Below are positions 44,299 through 52,319 of a stretch of DNA of 64,000 bases, piece after piece. The DNA comes from JABWBD01 sp040768665 (GTDB taxonomy: Bacteria; Planctomycetota; Planctomycetia; Pirellulales; Thermoguttaceae). A program made the translations under genes and the position numbers. The notes beneath the pieces were generated by a model. That model did not search any database, was not told the origin of the DNA, and saw only the letters and a program-made list of their open reading frames with translations. How positions within the stretch are numbered: the first letter of the stretch is position 1; every line of letters starts with the position of its first letter. Where the stretch lies: assembly GCA_040768665.1 (NCBI GenBank), contig JAXGMN010000034.1, positions 1-64,000 of the forward strand, in the 5' to 3' direction.

Positions 44299-45948
44299 CT
44301 AGAGTGGCGAGCGTCGACCGAGGTCTGAGGCACTCATGATCGCATGAATATGAGGATCTCCTTCCTCCAGCCGCAGATCCTCCGGCCATTCGAGTTCGAT
44401 TCCCTCGGCCGTCAGACGCTTCTGAAACTCCTCCAGGCGTCGGCCGTTGTGCAGCACGCCCCGCGGCGCCGTGTTTCGCGCCAGGCAAAAGCAGGCCAGC
44501 GACCCTGCTGCCTCGCCGATGTTCCATTCCACGGGATGGACGCGATAGCATCCATTGGTGATGTGCGTCACGCCGAGGTTCTTGCACGCGGGAAGCAGGT
44601 TCTCCAGCCGGACGGGCACCAGCGAACCCAGCGGGATTTGAAACGGCAACGACGCCACGTCCAGGTAGTTGTCACCGCCCGTGGTCGGGTGCAGATCGAT
44701 CCGGTACGACCCGACCCCGACCGAATCGCGGAACCGCTCCGCGCGGTTCTCACCCGGTCGCAGCGCCGCGGAAACGTGCCGCTCGGTCACCGTAAACTCT
44801 GCCCGGATTCGTCGCGACTCCCGGACGTACGGCGACTTGGCCAGCCCGTCCGGCGAACCGGTAACGTCTCCCCGCATCCGCAAGCCCGGGAAACCTTGGC
44901 CGCCGCCGGGACGCGGCGCCTCGGTCTGCAGCCAGTACAAGAACGACAGGCTCAGTTGCTTCGCGCCGGCGAGGTGTCGCGCGTTTTCCTCCTCCGACTC
45001 GCTCAGGACGCTGCCCGGAAGATAATCGATCATCGGCCAGTTGATCGTACAGATGTCGCTGGCGAAGGCTCCGGGTTCGAACAGATCGCGCGCCAGGATC
45101 CGGCGATAGGACCAGAGCCCGGAAAAGGCCCGCGGCAACTCGCGATGCGGGTCGAAATGGTATCGGATCGTCTCCATCGTCCGCGGGTTGGGGACGTTCC
45201 AGCTTAATAGTTTCCCCGGCCACGGCGGGCGCAGCGCCGGGACGTAATCCCGCCAGAACGCGTACTGCGCCGGACGTGCAATCGTGAAATCCCGGCCCTC
45301 GATATGATCGATGGCAAAACAGACCGACATCGCCTGGACGTTCCGCGGATCGGGTTCGGCCGGCGCGCTCGGCTCGCCGGTCTCGGTATGCGATTCGGTG
45401 CCCGTGACGAACTCCGCCCCTGCCAACGGCAGCAGTGCGCCGGTCTCGGTGGCGTCGAGAATATAACGGGCCTCGAGGGTTCTTTCTCCCGATTCCCGCA
45501 AATCCCGCACGGTGACCGCCGAGATCCGGTCGCCGTCCGTCTCAACCGCCACGGGCCGGTGCTCTCGCAGGATGCTCACCGCGCCGCTTTCGACGTAGGG
45601 GGCAAGCATCGAATCCAAAACCGCCAACGCCGCACGCGGCTCATGGCACAAGGGCGAGACCCAACCGCCGCCCGGGTTCAGCAACGGATCCACACGGCCG
45701 GCCGGGATCAACGGATAGTGATCGCGGTAGTGCCGGCGCACGCCTTCACGGAAACGCCGGTAACTCGCCGTGCACCCAAAACGCTCAATCCACCCGTGTT
45801 CGTCGGGCGGGACCGCCTGAGCGGTGAGCTGCCCGCCAATCCAGTCCGTCTCCTCCGTGAGCACGGCCCGGTAACCCGCCCGGCCGACTGCCAGCGCCGC
45901 CGCGCACCCGCCAACCCCGCCGCCCACGATGAGCACATCGGTTTCCAT
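44299..45948 (-). CDS. FAD-dependent oxidoreductase (PF12831-like)
   Basis: 549 residues from ATG at 45948. METDVLIVGGGVGGCAAALAVG is the Rossmann FAD site; LEARYILDATETGALLPLAGAEF and the C-terminal GVTHITNGCYRVHPVEWNIGEAAG follow. Members occur in planctomycete and Bacteroidetes sugar-use loci; their substrates are mostly unknown. It has no signal peptide (unlike the second one at 52320-53702). It is divergent from the GntR gene, and both appear to share a symmetric control region. Confidence 0.85.
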   Translation of the reverse strand: METDVLIVGGGVGGCAAALAVGRAGYRAVLTEETDWIGGQLTAQAVPPDEHGWIERFGCTASYRRFREGVRRHYRDHYPLIPAGRVDPLLNPGGGWVSPLCHEPRAALAVLDSMLAPYVESGAVSILREHRPVAVETDGDRISAVTVRDLRESGERTLEARYILDATETGALLPLAGAEFVTGTESHTETGEPSAPAEPDPRNVQAMSVCFAIDHIEGRDFTIARPAQYAFWRDYVPALRPPWPGKLLSWNVPNPRTMETIRYHFDPHRELPRAFSGLWSYRRILARDLFEPGAFASDICTINWPMIDYLPGSVLSESEEENARHLAGAKQLSLSFLYWLQTEAPRPGGGQGFPGLRMRGDVTGSPDGLAKSPYVRESRRIRAEFTVTERHVSAALRPGENRAERFRDSVGVGSYRIDLHPTTGGDNYLDVASLPFQIPLGSLVPVRLENLLPACKNLGVTHITNGCYRVHPVEWNIGEAAGSLACFCLARNTAPRGVLHNGRRLEEFQKRLTAEGIELEWPEDLRLEEGDPHIHAIMSASDLGRRSPL

Positions 45949-45976
45949 GCGATTTCCAACCCACGTTGTAAGAGGT

Positions 45977-46074
45977 CCTAGGAAAACGGGGATAGGCACC
46001 TCGCAAAGATGCCCGTTCTCCGTGCTTGTGCGTAATTGCCTCGGAGCCAGTGCCCGTTTTGCTAGGGCCTCTAA
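45977..46074. repeat. Family 2-related palindromic element with altered outer arms
   Basis: AGGTCCTAGGAAAACGGGGATAGGCACC at the left and GGAGCCAGTGCCCGTTTTGCTAGGGCCT at the right. The core is of the usual type but the outer arms are replaced by CCTAG/CTAGG. Confidence 0.7.
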
Positions 46075-46137
46075 GCCGATTTCCCCTGCCACTCGACCGC
46101 CCGGCCATGGCGAACCGGCGCCAATTGGCGGCCTCCC

Positions 46138-46177
46138 TTGACAGCGATATAATGGCGATATATCATCGCTATGTCAA
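46138..46177. promoter_or_regulatory. Symmetric divergent promoter with a candidate GntR operator
   Basis: Plus strand: TTGACA (46138-46143), 17-base spacer, TATCAT (46161-46166), pointing to the GntR gene. Minus strand: TTGACA (46177-46172), 17-base spacer, CATTAT (46154-46149), pointing to the FAD oxidoreductase gene. In the centre is a perfect inverted repeat GCGAT-ATATC-ATCGC (46155-46169), overlapping the plus -10 and flanking the minus -10, as expected for a GntR/FCD repressor site. Confidence 0.65.
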
Positions 46178-46214
46178 TTGGATTTCCCAGATCGCTTGCC
46201 TAGACTGGCATTCC

Positions 46215-46967
46215 ATGACCCTCAAACAGCGGGCCTACGAACACATCCGCAGCCGTCTGCTGAGCGGCCAATTGAGCCCCGGCAGTCAGTTGCGGAACCG
46301 CGCCCTGGCCGAAGAGATCGGCGTCAGCCAAATACCGGTCCGTGAGGCCATCAGCCAGTTGGTGAGCGAGGGCCTGGCCGAGTTTCGTCCTCGCCTGGGC
46401 GCCTTCGTCGTGGAGCTTCGAACCAGGGACCTGGAAGAGCTCTATGATCTGCGCGAAGCCCTCGAATGCCACGCGGTGGCCAAAGCAGTGGAACGACGTT
46501 CCGACGAGTCCCTTGAGGACCTCGAACGCCACACGGAACTGCTCCAGCGAATCGTGGATGAGGTCGACCGGGCCGCCAAGACGGCGTGGACCGTCGAGCA
46601 GATCGATGCCTGGATGATGGCCGAAGCCGGATTCCACCTGGCGCTGCTGCGTACCGCGGGCAACCGCCGCGCGATGAAGACAGTCAGCGATCTGCGGATC
46701 ATGACGCAGATTTTCGGACGGCGCTGGCGGCATCCCTCTCTCGACGAGCTACGGACCGTCTGCAGAGAACACAAGATGCTGGTCGACGCGATTCGACGGT
46801 CGGATGCAGCCGCCGCTTGCGAACTCATGCGGAAACACCTCCGCCGCGGCTGCCGCATTTCCGTGGAGCAACTGGATCGCGCGATGATGGACGAGGCCGC
46901 GTCCCAGGCCGCCGATTCGGCTCTGCTGCGCAAGAAAATCCAGGATATGGAGGAGAGATCGCGGTAG
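46215..46967 (+). CDS. GntR-family regulator with FCD effector domain
   Basis: 250 residues from ATG at 46215. The winged-helix DNA-binding part (KQRAYEHIRSRLLSGQL, IGVSQIPVREAISQLVSEGL) is followed by an FCD ligand-binding domain, with His residues in FHLALLRTAGN, CREHKMLVDAI and MRKHLRRG that usually hold a metal and a carboxylate effector. Effectors of this class are sugar acids, lactate and similar. It probably controls the neighbouring catabolic genes and itself through the site at 46155-46169. Confidence 0.9.
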   Translation: MTLKQRAYEHIRSRLLSGQLSPGSQLRNRALAEEIGVSQIPVREAISQLVSEGLAEFRPRLGAFVVELRTRDLEELYDLREALECHAVAKAVERRSDESLEDLERHTELLQRIVDEVDRAAKTAWTVEQIDAWMMAEAGFHLALLRTAGNRRAMKTVSDLRIMTQIFGRRWRHPSLDELRTVCREHKMLVDAIRRSDAAAACELMRKHLRRGCRISVEQLDRAMMDEAASQAADSALLRKKIQDMEERSR

Positions 46968-46982
46968 GTCCCGCTTGCCGGA

Positions 46983-47086
46983 GACCGCTGAAAAAGGGGA
47001 CAGGCACCGCAACATCTTGTGCCTATTATCAAGTCAATCTACCACCGGTTGCAGAGCCAGTCCCCTTTTTCAGCAGTCTCTGCCGA
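46983..47086. repeat. Family 2 palindromic element
   Basis: CGCTGAAAAAGGGGACAGGCACC and GCAGAGCCAGTCCCCTTTTTCAGC form long arms. It lies between the GntR gene and the next one; the ATG of the next gene is 80 bases past its end. Confidence 0.85.
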
Positions 47087-47165
47087 GCGGGACCTGGAAC
47101 GTCGGGTATGGCTGGCATGGCAAAATCCCGCTCGGCAAGCGGGACGTACTAAGGAGAGACACCGA

Positions 47166-48617
47166 ATGTTCGCAACCATCAAGACCACCACCTGCCTCGT
47201 CGCATGCTCCGTGCTTCTCGGATGGGCTGCCGCGGCGGAGCCCGTTTGTATCGGGACCGAGTCCAAAATCCTGGTCGACGACGAGTTGATCGCCAGTCGA
47301 TCGGGCGTAGTCCGGCGCACTCACCCATGCCGGAAGTTCGACGAGCCGATCCTCTTGCCGGAAACGCCTTGGGAACTGGCAGCACAATCCTCCGAAGGCA
47401 AAGACATCGACCAGCGATTGTACCTCTACGGCACTGTCCTGCGAGACGCGGCCACGGGCGATCTTCGGATGTGGTACAACCGCCTGGCATACGTCCTCTA
47501 CGCCACCAGCAAGGACGGCATCCATTGGCAGCGGCCCGATCTCGGCCTCCACGCCTTTCAGGGTTCCATGCACAACAACATCCTCAACGTCTTCATGCAC
47601 AGCCCCAGCATCGTCCGCGACGAAAAGGCCGCCAACCCCGCCGAGCGCTACCGGATGCTGGGATCGAAGAAAGGCTACTCCACCGCCCATTCGCCTGACG
47701 GGCTTCGCTGGACGATGTATCCCAATAATCCGGTGATCCCGGGCGGCGATACCTGTACGCTCGCGCAGGATCCCAAGACCGGCGAGTTTCTCGCGTTCCA
47801 TAAGCGTACACACCAACACCGCGGGCATGGCCGGCGCCTCGTCTATCTCGCCACAAGCCGCGACATGCAGCACTGGTCGGAGCCTGAACTCGTCATGGCT
47901 CCCGACGAAATCGACGACGCCCGGACGCAATCCGAGGGAGGTCTCTGGTCGCAGTTCTACAACATGTCGGCTTTTCCCTACGGCGGGCAGTGGCTGGGGC
48001 TCGCGACTCATTTCCGCTATACCGGCCGCCCGGCGAAGATGCAGGGGCCGTCCCAGAGTGCGGACGACGGTCCCATCGACGTCCAGCTTGTCCATAGCCG
48101 GGACGGCCGCGTCTGGCATCGCTGCGACGACCGCTCGCCGGTAATCCCCAACGGGCCGCACGCCTACGACGCCGGCTGCATCCTGGGCGTCGCCAACGGG
48201 CCGGTCGTTGTCGACGGCGAACTGTGGATCTACTACACGGCGATCACCACGCCCCACGGCGGAGCGCTTCCTGAAAAGAAGATTTCCATTGCCGCCGGGC
48301 GCTGGCGAATCGACGGCTTCGTATCGCTCGACGCGGGAAGCGAGGGCGGCACCGTCGAGACGGTGCCCTTCGATTCAACCGGTAGTACGCTCTCGATCAA
48401 CGCCGAGGCCGCGCGGGGCGGGGTCCGCGTGGAAGTGCTCGATGTTGAAGGCCGTACGTTGCCCGGATACTCGTCCGAGGAATGCGCCGAACTCCACGGC
48501 GACGAGGTCTGCCAAATCGTCCGCTGGACCAACCGCGACGCCCTGCCGCACGACCGGCCAATCCGGCTCCGCTTCCATCTTCGCGACGCAAGCCTGTATT
48601 CATTCCAGGTAAGGTAA
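47166..48617 (+). CDS. Secreted GH43/GH32-like beta-propeller protein
   Basis: 483 residues from ATG at 47166 with AAGGAG upstream. A signal peptide (TCLVACSVLLGWAAAAE) is evident. The mature part has the short blade repeats of five-bladed propeller glycosidases: YATSKDGIHWQRPDLGL, YSTAHSPDGLRWTMYP, YLATSRDMQHWSEPE, VHSRDGRVWHRCDD. Members cut fructans, arabinans or xylosides; substrate and catalytic residues were not determined. Placement beside GntR, transporter and lyase genes suggests it frees the sugar imported next. Confidence 0.75.
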   Translation: MFATIKTTTCLVACSVLLGWAAAAEPVCIGTESKILVDDELIASRSGVVRRTHPCRKFDEPILLPETPWELAAQSSEGKDIDQRLYLYGTVLRDAATGDLRMWYNRLAYVLYATSKDGIHWQRPDLGLHAFQGSMHNNILNVFMHSPSIVRDEKAANPAERYRMLGSKKGYSTAHSPDGLRWTMYPNNPVIPGGDTCTLAQDPKTGEFLAFHKRTHQHRGHGRRLVYLATSRDMQHWSEPELVMAPDEIDDARTQSEGGLWSQFYNMSAFPYGGQWLGLATHFRYTGRPAKMQGPSQSADDGPIDVQLVHSRDGRVWHRCDDRSPVIPNGPHAYDAGCILGVANGPVVVDGELWIYYTAITTPHGGALPEKKISIAAGRWRIDGFVSLDAGSEGGTVETVPFDSTGSTLSINAEAARGGVRVEVLDVEGRTLPGYSSEECAELHGDEVCQIVRWTNRDALPHDRPIRLRFHLRDASLYSFQVR

Positions 48618-48662
48618 GGTAGCCCTTCTTGGGCGGCGGATCGGAGTTCTTTGCCTATGCTC

Positions 48663-48757
48663 GCGCAAAGCCGCAAAGTCGCAAAACCAGTGCCGACGAG
48701 GGCCTCGTTTCCTATTGGTTCCCCCGCCTTTGTTTGCGTCTTGGCGACTTTGCGTGA
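48663..48757. repeat. CGCAAAGTCGC inverted repeat before the transporter gene
   Basis: GCGCAAAGCCGCAAAGTCGC (48663-48682) pairs with GCGTCTTGGCGACTTTGCG (48736-48754); 11 bases (CGCAAAGTCGC) pair perfectly. It falls between the propeller gene and the transporter start. Confidence 0.7.
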
Positions 48758-48779
48758 GGCCCTCCCGGTTGCACCGCGT

Positions 48780-51311
48780 GTCAAACGGCGGTCGTCGCCT
48801 TTCCGGCCGGTGTTCCCCTTGCACTTCTCCGCGAGTCAAGCCTTGCTCTCGGTCTGCATCGCGTTGTCCCTCGGCGCATCAGGCCGGGCCGAGCCGATCG
48901 CTGCCGCCGCTCCTCGATGGTTCCACTGGCAACGCCTTGCCTCGTTGCCCGATTCCCTGCCCGGTCGCGGAACCATCCTGGCGTCCACGGCCGGCTCGAT
49001 TCTCGTCGCAGGCGGCGCCCATTCACCCGACTTCCCGGCGTCCAAACCGACATCCTTCAGCGACGCGATTCTTCTGCTCACCCCCGGCGGTTCTCCTTCC
49101 AACCGATGGCGTGCGATCGGCCGTCTGCCCGAGCCGCTCGCATCGGCCGCCGTCGTACCGTTGGACGGCGGCGCTCTGGTTCTTGGCGGAGACACGCCGA
49201 ACGGCCCCACCGACCACGTTTTCGCGATCCGCTGGACCAGCAGCGGGCAAGACGTCGCGTTCGACGCCTCCTTTCCGCCGCTTCCTGCCGCCCGTTCCCA
49301 TGCGTCCGCCGCAAGGATCGGCGATCGCGTTTATCTCGCCGGCGGCCGCTCCGCCAATGGCGACCTCAGGGACTTCTGGGGCATGGAATTGTCCCCGAAA
49401 ACGGGCGCCCGCGCCTGGCGACCGCTTCCGCCTTGGCCCGGCGAGAGCCGCTCCGACGCATCGCTCGTCGCGCAGAGCAATGGCGACCACTTCTGCCTCT
49501 ACCTGCTCGGAGGCCGTAGCGGAACTCGCTCTCTGTCGGATGCCTATTGCTTCGATCCCAAGCAGGGCGGCTGGTCCACGGCGGCCTCGATGCCTTGGCC
49601 GCTCGGCCGACCTGCCGCGGCGGCAATCGGCCAGTCTCACGTTGTTGCCTTCGGCTCGGACCCGTTGGCGTATCACACGATCACCGACACGTGGAGCGCT
49701 GCCGCACATCCCCCCGTTTCCGCAGCCATCGCCACAGCGCCGTGGCCGCAAGGCCAACTGGTCCTCGCGTCCGACGCTTCCGGTGCCGCGGCGGAAATCT
49801 ACTCGGCCGTTTTGCGGCCTCCCCGCCGCCATCTCAAGGGCCTGGACTTCGCGGCCATGGCAGCCTATTTGTTGCTTCTCGCCGCCATCGGCCTCTACTT
49901 CGCACGGCGTGAGAAATCGACCGAACAGTTCTTTCTCGGCGGCCGGAGCATCCCGTGGTGGGCAGCCGGCCTCAGCCTCTTGGCCACACAGGTCAGCTCC
50001 ATCGGCTTCATGGCCGTGCCCGCAAAAAGCTTCGCCACCGACTGGGCCTATTTCGCCGGCGTGGCGACGTGGTTCCTCGTGGTGCCGATCGTCACGGCCG
50101 TCTACATCCCGCTCTTCCGCCGACTCGAGGTCACCAGCGCCTATGAATATCTCGAGGCCCGGTTCAATCTCCCGGTGCGATGGTTCGGCTCGGCCGCGTA
50201 CAGTGCCCTGCAACTGGGGCGGATGGCCGTGGTCCTCTATCTCCCGGCACTCGCCCTTTCCGCAGTCACGGGGTTGGACTCCCGCATCAGCATCCTCACA
50301 ATGGGCGCGCTGTGCACACTCTACACCGCCGCCGGCGGCCTGGAAGCGGTTGTCTGGACGGACGTCCTGCAGGCGGTGATCCTCGTGGGCGGTGCCTTGC
50401 TCTGCGTAGTCTTCGTGATTCTGGGCATCGAGGGCGGCGCTTCTCGCTTCTACGAAATCGCCCTGGCCGACGGCAAGTTCGAGTTGGGACGGTTCGACGG
50501 CGGGCTGACCACGGCTGCGATCTGGGTGGTGTTGGTCGGCAACTTCTTCCAGCGGCTGGCCGGGCTTACTTCGGATCAGGCTGTGGTGCAGCGCTACCTC
50601 TCGACTGCCGACAAACGGCAGTCCATCCGTGCGCTTTGGACAGACGTGGCCGCATCCATCCCCTGGGCCATCATCGTTTTCTCGCTCGGGACTGCTTTGT
50701 ACGTCTATTACAAGCTGCACCCGGAACGTTTGAGTCCCGCGGTCGACGTTGACGGCGTCGTTCCGCTCTTCGTAGCCCAGCAGTTGCCCGCCGGCGTGTC
50801 GGGCGTGATCATTGCCGCGATCTTCGCAGCCGCGATGAGCAGCCTCGACAGTTCCATCCACAGCACGGCAACGGTGTGGGTGACCGATTTTTACGCGCGC
50901 CTCGCGCCGCACTCTTCCGACACGGTACGGCTTCGCTTGGCACGATGCCTGACGCTTGCCCTGGGCGTATTCGCCACGATCGCCGCCCTGATGCTGGCCG
51001 CGGCCGACGTTCGCTCGCTCTGGGACCTGTTTCAAAGCATTGTCGGACTGTTCGCCGGCGGCCTGGCCGGGCTGTTCATCCTGGGGCTGTTCACTCGCCG
51101 GACGAACGGCCCCGGCGCCCTGGTCGGTGTCGCCGCAAGCGCGATGGTGCTCTATGCCGCGCAGCCACGCGTCCATTTCTTCCTTTACCCCGCCGTCGGT
51201 CTCTTGGGATGCGTCGCGGCCGGATATGTTGCCGGCTTCATCCTTCCTGGCATTCCCAAGACGCGCGGCCTGACCGTCTTTGACGTCGAACCAACCAGGC
51301 AAGGTCAATGA
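48780..51311 (+). CDS. Kelch (NanM-like) domain fused to a sodium/solute symporter
   Basis: About 843 residues (start GTG at 48780, uncertain). After a likely signal region (LLSVCIALSLGASGRA), residues 30-345 form a Kelch propeller with turns such as LAGGRSANGDLRDFW and LLGGRSGTRSLSDAYCFD, like the cyclically permuted mutarotase NanM. From about residue 353 follows an SSS-family symporter with about 13 helices (GGRSIPWWAAGLSLLATQVS, the SSS signature AAAMSSLDSSIHS). The joint protein would open or epimerise a sugar outside and then import it. Its stop overlaps the DapA-family gene start. Confidence 0.85.
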   Translation, partial: VKRRSSPFRPVFPLHFSASQALLSVCIALSLGASGRAEPIAAAAPRWFHWQRLASLPDSLPGRGTILASTAGSILVAGGAHSPDFPASKPTSFSDAILLLTPGGSPSNRWRAIGRLPEPLASAAVVPLDGGALVLGGDTPNGPTDHVFAIRWTSSGQDVAFDASFPPLPAARSHASAARIGDRVYLAGGRSANGDLRDFWGMELSPKTGARAWRPLPPWPGESRSDASLVAQSNGDHFCLYLLGGRSGTRSLSDAYCFDPKQGGWSTAASMPWPLGRPAAAAIGQSHVVAFGSDPLAYHTITDTWSAAAHPPVSAAIATAPWPQGQLVLASDASGAAAEIYSAVLRPPRRHLKGLDFAAMAAYLLLLAAIGLYFARREKSTEQFFLGGRSIPWWAAGLSLLATQVSSIGFMAVPAKSFATDWAYFAGVATWFLVVPIVTAVYIPLFRRLEVTSAYEYLEARFNLPVRWFGSAAYSALQLGRMAVVLYLPALALSAVTGLDSRISILTMGALCTLYTAAGGLEAVVWTDVLQAVILVGGALLCVVFVILGIEGGASRFYEIALADGKFELGRFDGGLTTAAIWVVLVGNFFQRLAGLTSDQAVVQRYLSTADKRQSIRALWTDVAASIPWAIIVFSLGTALYVYYKLHPERLSPAVDVDGVVPLFVAQQLPAGVSGVIIAAIFAAAMSSLDSSIHSTATVWVTDFYARLAPHSSDTVRLRLARCLTLALGVFATIAALMLAAADVRSLWDLFQSIVGLFAGGLAGLFILGLFTRRTNGPGALVGVAASAMVLYAAQPRVHFFLYPAVGLLGCVAAGYVAGFILPGIPKTRGLTVFDVEPTRQGQ

Positions 51312-52246
51312 TGCCCAATTCAGATCCCGATCCCGGTCCGGCAGCGCCTCGAATACTCGGCACGACGTCCCGGGCACAATTGTTCGGCGCCATCGGCACC
51401 CCGTTGGATGAGCACGAGAACCTGCACGTCGAGGCCCTCGCGCAACATCTCGACGAGCAGTGGCGTCATGGCGTCGCGGGAGTCCTGATCGCAGGAACGA
51501 TGGGGTGCCTGCCTCTGCTGCGAGAGCACACCTATGCCGACCTCGTTCGGCAAAGCATTCCGCGGTGTACCGGCCGTGGGGAAACCTTTGTCGGAGTGGG
51601 CGACACGAGCTTCGCCCGCACGCTCGATCGGATCCAGTTGCTCAACGATTTCCGCGTCGACGGCGTCGTCGTGATCACCCCCTATTTCCTCCCGTTCAGC
51701 CAGGAAGAGCTGATCGACTATTTCCGCCAACTGGCCGACCGTTCGAAAAATCCGCTCTACCTGTACGACATCCCCGCCCGAGCGCGGGTCAAGCTCGAGC
51801 TTCCTACCGTCCTCGCCCTGGCGAAGCATCCCAACATCCGCGGCATCAAGTGCTCCGCAGATCCCGATTGGGCGCGGGAGCTTATCGGCGAAGTAAAGGG
51901 TGGGTTCCGCGTAATCGTCGCCGCCATCGATCAACTGCACGTCCTTCTCCGCGAAGGAATCCCGGAGCACCTCGACGGACTGTTCGCCTTGATGCCGCAC
52001 TGGGCCGGCCAGACGATGTCTGCCGCGGACAGCGGCGATTGGGCCGGCGTCGAGCGCTATGCCGCGAGGTTCCGCCACCTGCTCGCCACGGTGCGGAGCA
52101 TGGGTTCGTTCTCGGCCTACACGGCGCTGGCGCGAATGCGGGGAATACCGGGCAACTTCGCTCCCGCCCCCTTGCGTCAACTCCGCGAGGACGAGATCGC
52201 GATGCTGCGCGACGATCCGTGCCTTCAAAACTCCGCCGCAACGTGA
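51308..52246 (+). CDS. DapA/NanA-family lyase or aldolase
   Basis: 312 residues. The Schiff-base Lys181 (IRGIKCSADPD) and Tyr153 (YLYDIP) are in the right places for dihydrodipicolinate synthase/N-acetylneuraminate lyase-type enzymes. The usual GxxGE-type motif reads GTMGCLPLL, with Cys instead of Glu, so the substrate is not the standard lysine-pathway one. Coupled with the symporter (ATGATG across the stop), it fits cleavage of an imported sialic-acid-like or keto-sugar acid. The first 22 residues are extra to the family. Confidence 0.85.
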   Translation: MMPNSDPDPGPAAPRILGTTSRAQLFGAIGTPLDEHENLHVEALAQHLDEQWRHGVAGVLIAGTMGCLPLLREHTYADLVRQSIPRCTGRGETFVGVGDTSFARTLDRIQLLNDFRVDGVVVITPYFLPFSQEELIDYFRQLADRSKNPLYLYDIPARARVKLELPTVLALAKHPNIRGIKCSADPDWARELIGEVKGGFRVIVAAIDQLHVLLREGIPEHLDGLFALMPHWAGQTMSAADSGDWAGVERYAARFRHLLATVRSMGSFSAYTALARMRGIPGNFAPAPLRQLREDEIAMLRDDPCLQNSAAT

Positions 52247-52319
52247 AGGGCCGCCTGCATCGCGCCTTCAGCAATCCTCTGCGGAATGCCGACGAGTCCG
52301 CCGACGGCAGCAGATTAAG

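Noticed and set aside
49023..51377. 784-codon minus-strand frame across the Kelch-symporter gene
   Set aside because: Codon-bias shadow; the plus strand shows the SSS signature and Kelch turns.
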